The notes beneath the pieces are model-generated. The model did no database searches and was not told where the DNA came from. It saw only the letters and a program-made list of their open reading frames with translations. Positions 1 through 8,423 of a DNA stretch of 64,000 nt are shown here, in pieces; position 1 is the first letter of the stretch, and every line of letters begins with the position of its first letter. Made by a program: the position numbers and the translations under genes. Source of the stretch: UBA2377 sp964429385 (GTDB lineage Bacteria; Verrucomicrobiota; Verrucomicrobiia; Opitutales; Opitutaceae); assembly GCA_964429385.1 (NCBI GenBank), contig CAYSBR010000011.1, forward strand, positions 19,756 to 83,755. The letters are read 5' to 3'.

Positions 1-1
1 T

Positions 2-466
2 GTGAGCATCAACGACTGGCAGAAGCGCCGGTTTGCCGCGCGCATCGTGAAGGAGTTGTTCAACACGGTGGCCGACAAGAAAATCGCCGTGCTGGGCTTC
101 GCTTTCAAGAAGGACACCAATGACACGCGTGAATCGGCGGCCATCAACATCTGCCGCGACCTCCTGACGGAGCAGGCCAATGTCTGCGTGTATGACCCGC
201 AGGTGCCGGCGGAGGAGATCCTGTCCGACGTCCTGGGGAAGGGGCAGACGAATCCCCGGCTGACCGTGGCGCAGGATGTCTATGCCGCCTGCGCCGGCGC
301 GCACGCCATCGCCATTGTGACGGAGTGGGACGAGTTTAGAACGCTCGACTACGCCCGCATCCACGCGGGAATGCCCAAGCCCGCCAGCCTCTTCGATGGT
401 CGCAATGTCGTGGATCTGGCCGCGCTGCGGACGATCGGCTTCAAAGCCTTCGGTATCGGCAAATAA
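2..466 (+). CDS. ugd: UDP-glucose 6-dehydrogenase, C-terminal part (cut by window edge)
   Basis: This is the C-terminal domain of an enzyme that oxidises UDP-glucose to UDP-glucuronate with NAD+. The visible 154 residues open with NDWQKRRFAARI and carry KIAVLGFAFKKDTNDTRES and later TEWDEF, all hallmarks of the UDPG/GDP-mannose dehydrogenase C-terminal fold. The wording is closest to the animal/plant-like UGDH subgroup as I remember it. The NAD-binding domain and catalytic Cys lie upstream of the window, so the first visible codon is not the true start. It probably supplies UDP-glucuronic acid to the polysaccharide locus that starts 8 kb downstream. It converges on alr, with a hairpin terminator between them. 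Confidence 0.93.
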   Translation: MSINDWQKRRFAARIVKELFNTVADKKIAVLGFAFKKDTNDTRESAAINICRDLLTEQANVCVYDPQVPAEEILSDVLGKGQTNPRLTVAQDVYAACAGAHAIAIVTEWDEFRTLDYARIHAGMPKPASLFDGRNVVDLAALRTIGFKAFGIGK

Positions 467-492
467 CGGGCTCCGCTGCCTTTGCCGCAAGC

Positions 493-519
493 CGCCGGGT
501 TGAATCCCCGGCGCGTTTT
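493..519 (+). terminator. Rho-independent terminator after ugd
   Basis: A perfect 7-bp stem CGCCGGG/CCCGGCG closes a 7-nt loop TTGAATC and is followed by CG and TTTT. It begins 26 nt after the ugd stop and ends on the alr stop codon, where it would end ugd transcription before it enters the convergent alr gene. Confidence 0.6.
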
Positions 520-1673
520 CAGACGCCCAGTGCCGTGCGATAGACGCGCGGCACCCGCTTGGTGACGGAGCACAGGGTTTCCCAGGGGATGGTATCCGCC
601 CAGCGGCTGAATTCCGTGATGCTGATTTCCTCGGTCTGCTGGCGGCCGACAAGCACGGCTTCATCGCCGCGCTGGACGCCGGGCACATCGGTGACATCCA
701 CGATGGTCTGGTCCATCGTCACCCGGCCAAGCACCGGGCAGCGCCGGCCTTGGATGAGAACCTGGGCGCGATTGCTGGCGGCGCGGGGGATGCCGTCGCC
801 GTAGCCGGCGCAAAGGATGGCCACGCGGGTGTCGCGGCGCAGGACATGAGTGCGGCCATAGCTGATGCTGGTGCCGGCGGGGAGGGCCTTCACCAGGCCG
901 ACCCGGGTGCGAAAACTGAAGACCGGTTCCGTGCGCACCTGGGCCAGCAGCGAGTGGCGATGCGGAAGGATGCCGAATTGCAGGAGTCCCACCCGCACCG
1001 CGTTGAAGGGACTGGCCCCGGGCATGGTTTCCAGCCCGGAACTGTTGTCGGCATGGACGAAGATCTCAGCGGGATTGATTCCGTCGCAGCGCGCCAGCGC
1101 GCGGAGAAAGCGGCGGCGCTGCTCGGCGGTGAAGGCTTGATCGTCGTCCGGGCTGGCAAAATGGGTGAAGACGCCGGCGAGCTTCAAATGTGCGGCTGAG
1201 AGAATCTGCGCGGCCAGGGCCGGGGCATCCTCGTGCCACACGCCGAGACGACCCATGCCGGTGTCGATTTTCATGTGCACCGTGATGGGCTGGCCGGTGG
1301 CGCGGCCCACCGCATCGAAGCGGGTGACCTCGTCCGCCGAGGAGACGGTGGCGGCGAGATCGTAGTCCCGGAGGCAGCGGTCTTCCTCGGGCAGCAGCGG
1401 ACTGAGGATCAGGATGGGCCAGCCGGGACCGAGTTCACGCAACGCCGCGGCTTCCGTCACATTGGCGACGGCAAAGAGATCGGCGCCCGAGTGCATGAGC
1501 CGGGCGGCGGCGTGATGCAGACCGTGACCATAGGCATCGGCCTTGACCACGGCGACATAGCGGATGTGCGGCGGCAGGGAAGCGCGGATGTGGCGCAGGT
1601 TGCGCTCCAGGGCGGCCAGATCAATCTCGGCCCAGCACCGGTGCGGGAGTGAAGGGGATGACGGCCGGTTCAT
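519..1673 (-). CDS. alr: Alanine racemase
   Basis: A PLP-dependent enzyme that interconverts L- and D-alanine in the cytoplasm, giving D-Ala for peptidoglycan. The 384-residue product has the PLP lysine K44 in VVKADAYGHG, the substrate-side tyrosine Y272 in SISYGRT, H171 in FTHFASPDD and R228 in AVRVGLLQFG, and the TIM-barrel plus C-terminal beta domain order of the family. I start at ATG 1673, the start of the conserved part; its ATGA overlaps the stop of the upstream TsaB-like gene, so the two are translationally coupled. A longer open frame runs upstream but has no racemase similarity. Confidence 0.95.
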   Translation of the reverse strand: MNRPSSPSLPHRCWAEIDLAALERNLRHIRASLPPHIRYVAVVKADAYGHGLHHAAARLMHSGADLFAVANVTEAAALRELGPGWPILILSPLLPEEDRCLRDYDLAATVSSADEVTRFDAVGRATGQPITVHMKIDTGMGRLGVWHEDAPALAAQILSAAHLKLAGVFTHFASPDDDQAFTAEQRRRFLRALARCDGINPAEIFVHADNSSGLETMPGASPFNAVRVGLLQFGILPHRHSLLAQVRTEPVFSFRTRVGLVKALPAGTSISYGRTHVLRRDTRVAILCAGYGDGIPRAASNRAQVLIQGRRCPVLGRVTMDQTIVDVTDVPGVQRGDEAVLVGRQQTEEISITEFSRWADTIPWETLCSVTKRVPRVYRTALGV

Positions 1674-2299
1674 GGCGCGCGGTGAATCTGCGGGGTCCAG
1701 GTGGCGTAGCTGGGTTCCTCGTGGAGGAATGCATCGGGCGCATCCGTGGGCGTGAAAAGGTCGGCCTCTTCGGTCGTGGCAAGCAAGGCGGGCAGGTCGT
1801 AAGGGACGGACCGGACCCCGGCGGGCAGGGGGGACCAATGGCGGAATCCCGCCGGCATGGCCAATTGTTCGCCGAGTTGTTCGGGTGGCACGCGTTCCAG
1901 TCCGCCGTCAACCGTGCAGCGGTGCCAGGTGTTCCGGCGGGCATCGGCGATGAGCTGGAGTCCGGGCTGGGCCTGTGCCCGGGCCACCAGCGCGAGACTG
2001 TGGTAACGGAAGACCGGCCGCGGGTGGATGACCTGCCAGGCCCGCAGCGCGGCGGCGGCGCTGCGGATGCCAAGAATCGAGCCGGGGCCGTCGCAAAAAA
2101 CAAACGCCCGGTAGTCGTTGGGCGCTAGGGGGAGGGCGCCCGTGCTCGCGAAGATGCCGATGCCGGCCTCGTCCGCCGAGGTTTGCCAGCGGTCTTCACG
2201 GGCCTGCGCGGCCAGCGCACCGACCTGCACGGTCGCGGACGCCGCATCGATCAGCAGCAGGGGCGCGTGGAGGGCTCGGAGCTCGCGGAGACTGGGCAT
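1670..2299 (-). CDS. tsaB: TsaB-like tRNA threonylcarbamoyladenosine protein
   Basis: A probable TsaB (YeaZ), the non-catalytic partner of TsaD in making the t6A base of tRNAs that read ANN codons. The 209-residue product shows the ASKHA-type N-terminus LLLIDAASATVQVGAL and the family glycine motif as CDGPGSILGIRSAAAAL, where typical members have GPGSFTGIRIG. It is otherwise divergent, so this is a family call rather than a proven ortholog. The start is ATG 2299, just before the conserved beta strand. It is coupled to alr through a 4-bp overlap and faces away from tig, so the roughly 120-bp gap between them must hold promoters for both. Confidence 0.75.
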   Translation of the reverse strand: MPSLRELRALHAPLLLIDAASATVQVGALAAQAREDRWQTSADEAGIGIFASTGALPLAPNDYRAFVFCDGPGSILGIRSAAAALRAWQVIHPRPVFRYHSLALVARAQAQPGLQLIADARRNTWHRCTVDGGLERVPPEQLGEQLAMPAGFRHWSPLPAGVRSVPYDLPALLATTEEADLFTPTDAPDAFLHEEPSYATWTPQIHRAP

Positions 2300-2417
2300 G
2301 CGTCCCCACGAAACGGGGCAATCCGCCGCCTGCAAGCGTTGAGAATCCGGCATTGACCGGGAAAGGGCCGGGCGTAGCGTGACCGATTCTTTCCAACCAT
2401 CATCCGTTTCCCGTACT

Positions 2418-3764
2418 GTGAACGTCCAACTCAATTCCGTTTCCGACACCCGCAAGAGCCTCGTTATCACGCTCGATCCGAGCGAAGTTGATGCCGAGCA
2501 TCAGGCCGTGGTGGCCGAGTTTGTGAAGCTGGCCAAGATTCCCGGGTTCCGCCCCGGCAAGGCCCCTGTCGCGATGGTGACGAAACGGTATGGCAAGGAA
2601 GTGGCGGACGAGTTTACGCAGAAGGTCGTGGCCAAGGCCTACCGGGCCGCCCTTGAGGAACAGAAGCTTGATGTGCTCAACGTGATCAATGTCGAACCCG
2701 GCACGATCGCCGCCGGTCTCACCGCCACTGTCACCGTGACCGTGGATGTGCGTCCGGAGTTCGCGCTGCCGGATTATAGCGGCCTCGCGACCGAGGTGGC
2801 GCCGACGGATTCGACCGATGAAGAAGTGGATGCCGTGATCGAGGGCCTGCGCGGCGAGCGCGCCGATTTCAAGGTGGCCGAGCGTCCTTCGCAGAAGGGC
2901 GATTACGTCAAGCTGGCCTACGAAGGCTCGGTGGAGGGCAAGCCGGTGGCCGAACTGGTGCCGGAGAAGCAGATTTACGGCAAGGTGCCGCAGACGTGGG
3001 AAGAGGTTGAGGGCGCGCATGAAGGCGTGCTGCCCGGCCTCGGCCTCCAGTTGTCCGGCCTGAAGGCCGGCGACAAAAAGACGGTCGAGATCGTGTTTCC
3101 AGCCGAGTTTGCCGCGGCCCCGGCCCTCGCCGGCAAGACGGCGAGCTATGCCGTCGAAATCCAGGAGGTCCGCGAGCGCGTCCTGCCGGCGCTGGATGAG
3201 GCTTTCTTCAAGTCCCAGCAGGTGGATGACCTCGATGGCCTGAAGGCCAGCGTGCGGAACAACCTGAAGCTCCAGAAGGAATACCAGAACCGCTCGGAGC
3301 AGCGTCGCCAGATCACCGAGGCGCTGGCCGCCAAGGTGGACTTCAGCGTGCCGGAGTCCCTCGTTGAGAGCGAGACGCAGAGCGTGCTGCGCCAGTTCAT
3401 CGAGGAAAACATGCGCCGCGGCGTGCCGCAGGAGCAGTTCGAGAAGGACAAGCAGGAGCTTTTTGAAGGGGCGAAGAAGGCCGCCGCGCAGCGCGTCAAG
3501 CTGCAGCTCATCCTCGCGAAGATCGCCGAGGCGGAGAAGGTCCAGGTGGAAAACAAAGACATGGATCTTTTCATCCGCCGCGAAGCGATGCGCTCCAACC
3601 AGACGCCCGACAAGCTGGTGAAGGAGCTTGCGAAGAACCGCGACGCCGTGCGCGGTGTGCAACAGTCCATCATTTTCGACAAGACGGTTGATTTCCTTGT
3701 GTCCAAGGCTAGCGTTACAATCAAACAACCCAACGCCACCAAGGACAACAAGGCATCTGCGTGA
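2418..3764 (+). CDS. tig: Trigger factor (ribosome-associated chaperone, PPIase)
   Basis: The chaperone that binds nascent chains at the ribosome exit. The product of about 448 residues has the ribosome-binding signature IPGFRPGKAP, then an FKBP-type PPIase domain (about residues 145-245, beginning near QKGDYVKLAYEGS), then the helical C-terminal arms. I prefer GTG 2418, giving MNVQLNSVSDTRKSL as in homologs. A GTG at 2379 would add 13 residues, and neither has a strong Shine-Dalgarno. Its TGA overlaps the GTG of clpP (GTGA), the usual tig-clpP-clpX order. The last residues are a low-complexity basic/polar tail. Confidence 0.95.
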   Translation: MNVQLNSVSDTRKSLVITLDPSEVDAEHQAVVAEFVKLAKIPGFRPGKAPVAMVTKRYGKEVADEFTQKVVAKAYRAALEEQKLDVLNVINVEPGTIAAGLTATVTVTVDVRPEFALPDYSGLATEVAPTDSTDEEVDAVIEGLRGERADFKVAERPSQKGDYVKLAYEGSVEGKPVAELVPEKQIYGKVPQTWEEVEGAHEGVLPGLGLQLSGLKAGDKKTVEIVFPAEFAAAPALAGKTASYAVEIQEVRERVLPALDEAFFKSQQVDDLDGLKASVRNNLKLQKEYQNRSEQRRQITEALAAKVDFSVPESLVESETQSVLRQFIEENMRRGVPQEQFEKDKQELFEGAKKAAAQRVKLQLILAKIAEAEKVQVENKDMDLFIRREAMRSNQTPDKLVKELAKNRDAVRGVQQSIIFDKTVDFLVSKASVTIKQPNATKDNKASA

Positions 3765-4381
3765 GCTACTACGTTCCCATCGTTCTCGAAAACACCGGCC
3801 GCGGCGAGCGGTCGATGGACATCTATTCACGACTCCTCAAGGATCGCATCATCTTCATCGGCACGCCGATTGACGACATGGTCGCGAATCTGGTCATCGC
3901 CCAGATGTTCTTCCTGCAAATGGAAGACCCCAAGAAGGACATTCAGGTTTACATCAACTCGCCCGGCGGCGTCGTCACCGGTGGCATGGCCATCTACGAC
4001 ACCATGAACTTCCTCCAGTGCGACATCGCGACCTATTGTATCGGCCAGGCGGCCAGCATGGCGACCGTGTTGCTCGCGGCCGGCACCAAGGGCAAGCGTT
4101 TCGCGCTGCCCAACAGCCGCGTGATGATTCATCAGCCTTCGGGCGGCGCCGGTGGTCAGGCGGCCGACATCGCCATCGCGGCCAAGGAAATCCTCCGCTG
4201 GCGCAAAACGCTCAACGACGTCATTGCCCGCCACACCGGGAAGACCTCGGAGCAGGTGGAGAAGGATTCCGACCGCGACTACTTTCTGAGCGCGGCGGAG
4301 GCGAAGGCCTATGGCATTGTGGACCACGTGGTTGAGTCCACCAAGGAAGCGCAGTCACTGGCTGTGCAAAGCGCGGCATAA
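3761..4381 (+). CDS. clpP: ATP-dependent Clp protease proteolytic subunit
   Basis: The serine protease subunit that forms the tetradecameric ClpP barrel and works with ClpX encoded next door. The 206 residues keep the full triad: S99 in GQAASMATVL, H124 in VMIHQPSGG and D173 in DRDYFLSAAEA, with the spacing of E. coli ClpP. The start is GTG 3761, overlapping the tig stop, and leaves only a very short N-terminal extension before YVPIVLENTGRGER. The product probably needs little or no propeptide removal. It is cotranscribed with tig and clpX, a protein-quality-control operon. Confidence 0.97.
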   Translation: MSYYVPIVLENTGRGERSMDIYSRLLKDRIIFIGTPIDDMVANLVIAQMFFLQMEDPKKDIQVYINSPGGVVTGGMAIYDTMNFLQCDIATYCIGQAASMATVLLAAGTKGKRFALPNSRVMIHQPSGGAGGQAADIAIAAKEILRWRKTLNDVIARHTGKTSEQVEKDSDRDYFLSAAEAKAYGIVDHVVESTKEAQSLAVQSAA

Positions 4382-4439
4382 GCCGCCTGTCCGGCCAAAA
4401 CTCCCTCGACAAACGCCTCCCGCCGGGCGTCTCTTCCTC

Positions 4440-5735
4440 ATGGCCAAATCCTCGCGCATGACCCTCTGCTCCTTCTGCGGCAAGTCGCAGGCGGAGGTGA
4501 AAAAGATCATCGCCGGCCCCGGGGTTTACATCTGCGACTCCTGCGTCAACGTCTGCAAGACGATCATTGACCGCGAGGTGAAGCTGCCCGCGGCGGAGCC
4601 CGGCCGGCAGGCCTACCGGCTCATCAAGCCCTCCGAGATCAAGCGGACGCTGGATGATTTTGTCATCGGTCAGGACCACGCGAAGAAGGTCCTCTCGGTG
4701 GCCGTGTACAACCACTACAAGCGGCTCAATTTTAACGCGGGGCTGACCAAGGAATCCGGAGCGCTGGCGCCGGAGTTCAACGAGGTCGAGGTCGAGAAGA
4801 GCAACATCCTCCTCCTCGGGCCGACCGGCTCGGGCAAGACCCTGCTGGCGCGCACCCTGGCGCGGATCCTCGATGTCCCTTTTGCCATCGCCGATGCGAC
4901 CACGCTGACGGAGGCCGGTTATGTGGGGGAGGACGTGGAGAATGTCGTGCTCCGGCTCCTGCAGAATGCCAACTACGACGTGAAACGCGCCGAGTGCGGC
5001 ATCATCTACATTGACGAAATCGACAAGATCGGTCGCAAGACGGAGAATGTGTCGATCACCCGCGATGTGTCGGGCGAGGGGGTGCAGCAGGCGCTCCTGA
5101 AGATTCTTGAGGGCACGATCTGCAATGTGCCGCCCCAGGGCGGTCGCAAGCATCCGAATCAGGAATACGTGCAGTTGAACACCGCCAACATTCTCTTCAT
5201 CTGCGGCGGCGCTTTCGTCGGTCTCGAAAGCATCATCCAGCGACGGCTCGGTCAGCGCAGCCTGGGGTTCGCGTCCATTCAGGCCCGGCAAGAACAGCGT
5301 CTCGTGCCGGAGCAGATGATGAAGGCCCTTGCGCCGGAGGATCTCGTGCGCTTCGGCATGATCCCCGAGTTCATCGGTCGCCTGCCGATCGTGTCCGTGC
5401 TCGACCAGCTCGGCATTGCCGACTTGGAGCAGATTCTCCTGCACACCAAGAACGCGATGGTGAAGCAGTATTCCAAGCTCTTCGCGATGGATGGGGTACG
5501 GTTGAAGTTCACGCCGGATGCCGTCAAGGCCATCGCCCAGAAGGCGATTGACCTGAAGACCGGCGCGCGCGCGCTGCGCTCGATCATGGAAAATCTCATG
5601 CTTGAGGTGATGTATGACCTGCCGCAGCGCGATGATGTGAGTGAGGTCGTCGTGGATGCCGCCGTCGTGGCTGGTCGCCGCCGACCTTCCCTGCGCCGGA
5701 GCGGTAAATCCGAGCCCAAGCAGGACGCCGCCTGA
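4440..5735 (+). CDS. clpX: ATP-dependent Clp protease ATP-binding subunit ClpX
   Basis: The AAA+ unfoldase that feeds tagged substrates to ClpP. The 431-residue protein has an N-terminal C4 zinc finger (CSFC...CDSCVNVC), Walker A GPTGSGKTLLA, Walker B IIYIDEIDKIGRK, the pore-loop region after TEAGYVGEDVENV, and the ClpP-docking IGF-like loop region before the C-terminal subdomain. The start is ATG 4440 (MAKSSRMTLCSFCG), 58 nt after clpP; upstream in-frame codons belong to the clpP 3' end and spacer. The basic C-terminal tail after AAVVAGRRRP is lineage-specific. No clear terminator follows; a composite repeat region does. Confidence 0.96.
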   Translation: MAKSSRMTLCSFCGKSQAEVKKIIAGPGVYICDSCVNVCKTIIDREVKLPAAEPGRQAYRLIKPSEIKRTLDDFVIGQDHAKKVLSVAVYNHYKRLNFNAGLTKESGALAPEFNEVEVEKSNILLLGPTGSGKTLLARTLARILDVPFAIADATTLTEAGYVGEDVENVVLRLLQNANYDVKRAECGIIYIDEIDKIGRKTENVSITRDVSGEGVQQALLKILEGTICNVPPQGGRKHPNQEYVQLNTANILFICGGAFVGLESIIQRRLGQRSLGFASIQARQEQRLVPEQMMKALAPEDLVRFGMIPEFIGRLPIVSVLDQLGIADLEQILLHTKNAMVKQYSKLFAMDGVRLKFTPDAVKAIAQKAIDLKTGARALRSIMENLMLEVMYDLPQRDDVSEVVVDAAVVAGRRRPSLRRSGKSEPKQDAA

Positions 5736-6245
5736 ACCGGAGCGGGTCCAGGCCGGCGATGAGCGTGCACGCATCTCCCTGCCGCTTGCTCCGCGTTTTC
5801 TGTGACCTCCTGTAAAAGTCGAAACTGCGGTAATGCAGCTGAGCCACGGATGCACACAGATTGATAGCGGAGAGCCAGGGGCGCGGAGCGAGGAAGACCG
5901 ACCGCCGGACGACAGGAGTACTGACTGCCGGCCCAAGTATTTTGGCCACGAAAAGGCCCAAAGAGGCGCGAAAAATATGAACCGTAAAGCGCCAGTCTTT
6001 TGATGCCTTTTCGTGCCTTTCGGTGGCCAATTATTTCATTGCTGAATTCGGTCGCAGTTCCCTGCCGCGCGCGGAGCGCACGGCCCACCCTTTTGTAGCA
6101 GGGAGCAAGAAGCGGAGCGCGGACCACCTCGCGCCGTTTTCTCCGTTACCTCCTGTAAAATTGGTTCGTAATTAAGCTCCACTCTCCGTGCTCCAGCCTC
6201 CCCGTTTTTTCATCTGTGTGAATCGGTGTCCCTCTGTGGTTGAAC
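5736..6245 (-). repeat. Intergenic palindromic element, copy 1 (reverse), in a composite repeat patch
   Basis: No gene is seen in this stretch between convergent clpX and the M42 peptidase. The core (5924-6088) is the reverse complement of the element described at copy 2: the head GGTGGGCC is at 6081-6089 and the tail ACTGCCGGCCCA near 5925-5935. The patch is composite. The module read on + as GACCTCCTGTAAAA / TTACCTCCTGTAAAA occurs twice in direct orientation, near 5800 and 6145. A widespread dyad type (CCACGGATGCACACAGAT near 5840; ATCTGTGTGAATCGGTGT near 6210) flanks it in inverted orientation. Only this copy is reversed relative to the other nine. Confidence 0.8.
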
Positions 6246-6292
6246 GGCATTGTTCAGAGTTTGCTCGCGGAGCCTCGCTCAAAAAGGCACGA

Positions 6293-6323
6293 CAAAAAAG
6301 CCTGCCGGGGAGGCAGGCTTTTG
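6293..6323 (-). terminator. Rho-independent terminator of the M42 peptidase gene
   Basis: Read on the minus strand, a perfect 7-bp stem GCCTGCC/GGCAGGC closes a 5-nt loop TCCCC and is followed by a TTTTTT run. It lies about 30 nt beyond the stop codon at 6351. The plus strand also has a T4 run after the stem, so it may act in both directions. Confidence 0.85.
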
Positions 6324-6350
6324 ATTTGGCGAATGCCGGCTGATGCCGGA

Positions 6351-7418
6351 TCACCAGTGGGCGTAGTCGCCCTTTTTCAGGGCCTTGGCGAATTCGACCA
6401 GCAGGCGCACGCAGCGTTCAACGTCCTCCAGGTCCACCACCTCGCTGGGCGTGTGCATGTAGCGCAGGGGGATGCTGACCAGGCCGGTGGCGACCCCGCC
6501 ACGCCCCATCTGGAGGGCGCGTGCATCGGTGCCGGTCGGGCGGGGATCGGCTTCCAGCTGGAAGGGGATCTTGGCCTTTTTTGCCGCGTCCAGGAGACGC
6601 TGGTAAACCTTGGGATTGATATTGGGCCCGCGGCAGATGATGGGGCCGCCGCCGAGCTTGGTCTCCCCGTATTTGCGGTTGTCGCAGTCGGGGTGGTCGG
6701 TGGCATGGCCGACGTCCACCGCCACCGCGATGTGCGGATTGACCGCGTAGGCGGCGGTGGTGGCGCCGCGCACGCCGATTTCCTCCTGCGCGGTGGCGAC
6801 CGCCACAACGCGGGCCGCGGGCGGCTTCTTTTCGCGGGCGAGGCGGATGAGGGTTTCGCCGACGATGTAGGCGCCGACCTTGTTGTCGAAGGCCCGGGCC
6901 GCGCCGACGCTGCCATGGATCAGTTCCAGTTCGTGATCGTAGGTGGCGACATCGCCGATGGCGACGCGGGCGAGCGCTTCCTTTCGGGAGCGCGCGCCGA
7001 TATCAATCCAGATCTCATGGGTTTCCGGCACCTTCTTGCGATCGGCCTCGTTCATGAGGTGGATGGCGCGTTTGCCGGTGACGCCTTTGACCGGTCCGTT
7101 GGCGGTCTGAATGATGACCCGCCGGCCGGAGATCACGGTGCGGTCGTGGCCGCCGATGGTGTCGAAGTAGATGAAGCCGTCCTTGTTGACGTAGGTGATG
7201 ATGAGGCCGAGTTCGTCCATGTGACCGGCAAGCATCAGGACGGGGTCGCCGGAGGGATTCAGGGTGGCGGTGCGGTTGCCGAGCGCGTCCTTCGCGTAGG
7301 CGTGCGCGGCGGGCTTCACATGCCGGTCGAACACCGCCTGGGCCTCGGCTTCGTAGCCGGAGGGCGAGCGCGCGTGCAGCAATTCGGACAGAAATTCAGG
7401 AACTCGGTATTTGGACAT
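6351..7418 (-). CDS. M42-family metallo-aminopeptidase (glutamyl aminopeptidase/FrvX type)
   Basis: A cytoplasmic dinuclear-metal aminopeptidase of peptidase family M42, which trims peptides in large tetrahedral assemblies. The 355 residues contain the expected ligands: H66 and D68 in LAGHMDELG, D178 in RAFDNKVGAY, the catalytic E212 with ligand E213 in AQEEIGVRG, D235 in AVDVGHATD, and the C-terminal His in YMHTPSEVVD. The start is ATG 7418 (MSKYRVPEFL); an ATG six codons upstream is possible. It is convergent with clpX and divergent from hisA, with only about 47 bp to the hisA start, so it is probably monocistronic. The exact substrate preference cannot be read from sequence. Confidence 0.93.
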   Translation of the reverse strand: MSKYRVPEFLSELLHARSPSGYEAEAQAVFDRHVKPAAHAYAKDALGNRTATLNPSGDPVLMLAGHMDELGLIITYVNKDGFIYFDTIGGHDRTVISGRRVIIQTANGPVKGVTGKRAIHLMNEADRKKVPETHEIWIDIGARSRKEALARVAIGDVATYDHELELIHGSVGAARAFDNKVGAYIVGETLIRLAREKKPPAARVVAVATAQEEIGVRGATTAAYAVNPHIAVAVDVGHATDHPDCDNRKYGETKLGGGPIICRGPNINPKVYQRLLDAAKKAKIPFQLEADPRPTGTDARALQMGRGGVATGLVSIPLRYMHTPSEVVDLEDVERCVRLLVEFAKALKKGDYAHW

Positions 7419-7465
7419 GGATTTAGTCTCGCCCAACGCGACGGCGGCGCAAAGCGTTTTTGCGC

Positions 7466-8191
7466 ATGATCATTTATCCCGCCATCGATATCAAAGGCGG
7501 CCGCTGTGTGCGGCTGACCCAAGGACGCGCCGACCAGGAGACCGTTTACGCCGAGGATCCGGCGGCGGTGGCCCGGGAGTTTTCCGCCGCCGGCAGCGGC
7601 TGGGTGCATGTGGTGGACCTTGACGGCGCGTTCGCGGGAGAGCCCGCCAATCTGCCGGTCGTGCGGGCGATTGTCGCGGCGGGCATGAAGGTGCAGCTGG
7701 GCGGCGGCCTGCGGACGCAGGAAACCGTGGCCCGCGCCCTGGAGGCGGGCGTGAGCCGCGTGGTCATCGGCACGCGCGCGGCGGAGAGCGCGGAGTTTGT
7801 CGGCGACCTGGTGCGCGCCTGGGGCGATCGCATCGCGGTGGGCATTGATGCCAAGGACGGCCGCGTGGCCGTGAAAGGCTGGGTGGACACCACCGGCACC
7901 GGCGCGCTCGACCTGGCCCGGCGGATGAGCGACCTGGGCGTAGGGACGATCATTTACACGGACATCGGCACCGACGGCATGCTGACGGGACCTAACTTTG
8001 CGGCGCAGGAAGCCATGCTCAACGCGGTCAAATCGCGCGTGATCGCGAGTGGTGGAGTCAGCCGGCGCGAGGATGTCATCGCCCTGGCGGAGCTCGCGCG
8101 TCGTTACACCAATCTGGACGGGGTGATCGTCGGCAAGGCCCTCTATGAGGGCCGCGTGCAATTGCCGGATCTGCTCACGCTAACCGCGTGA
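7466..8191 (+). CDS. hisA: Phosphoribosylformimino-5-aminoimidazole carboxamide ribotide isomerase
   Basis: The TIM-barrel isomerase that opens the ProFAR ring in histidine biosynthesis. The 241 residues carry both catalytic aspartates (D8 in YPAIDIKGG, D129 in VGIDAKDG) and the phosphate-binding loops QLGGGLRT and VIASGGVSR. The start is ATG 7466; a TTG two codons upstream is less likely. No other his gene is adjacent, so hisA is a singleton here. Its TGA is followed within a few bases by the arm of repeat copy 2, with no separate terminator. Confidence 0.95.
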   Translation: MIIYPAIDIKGGRCVRLTQGRADQETVYAEDPAAVAREFSAAGSGWVHVVDLDGAFAGEPANLPVVRAIVAAGMKVQLGGGLRTQETVARALEAGVSRVVIGTRAAESAEFVGDLVRAWGDRIAVGIDAKDGRVAVKGWVDTTGTGALDLARRMSDLGVGTIIYTDIGTDGMLTGPNFAAQEAMLNAVKSRVIASGGVSRREDVIALAELARRYTNLDGVIVGKALYEGRVQLPDLLTLTA

Positions 8192-8209
8192 GCCGGAGCA
8201 GACGGCGAG

Positions 8210-8399
8210 GTGGGCCGTGCGCTCCGCGCGCGGCAGGGAACTGCGGCCAAATTCAGCGATGAAATGATTGGCCGAAAAAAGGCACGAAAAGGCATCAAAA
8301 GACTGAGTTTTAAGATTCATATTTTCGCGCCTCTTTGGGCCTTTTCGTGGCCCAAATGCTTGGGCCGGCCGTCCCGTAGTCTCGTGCTCCTTGCCCCCA
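8210..8399 (+). repeat. Intergenic palindromic element, copy 2 (reference description)
   Basis: This copy fills the space between hisA and the convergent flavoprotein gene. Modules in order are a head GTGGGCCGTGCGCTCCGCGC (itself a GC hairpin), the conserved TTCAGCGATGAAATGATTGG, a left half-stem like TTGGCCACAAAAAGGCACGA, a variable middle with TTCATATTTT, a right half-stem GTGCCTTTTCGTGGCC, and a tail GGGCCGGCAGTCCCGTAGTC. The half-stems pair imperfectly over about 18 bp. Outside the core lie purine (GGAGC) and pyrimidine (GCTCC) arrays of about 7-bp period that can pair as an outer stem. This copy has one-base changes such as GGCCGAAAA and GGGCCTTTTCG. Confidence 0.88.
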
Positions 8400-8423
8400 C
8401 CGCCGCGCTCGCCGTTCCCTGCT

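Noticed and set aside
2400..3830. A 476-codon open frame on the minus strand opposite tig
   Set aside because: It is the antisense shadow of a GC-rich gene with strong codon bias; tig is unmistakable and the antisense product has no recognisable domain.
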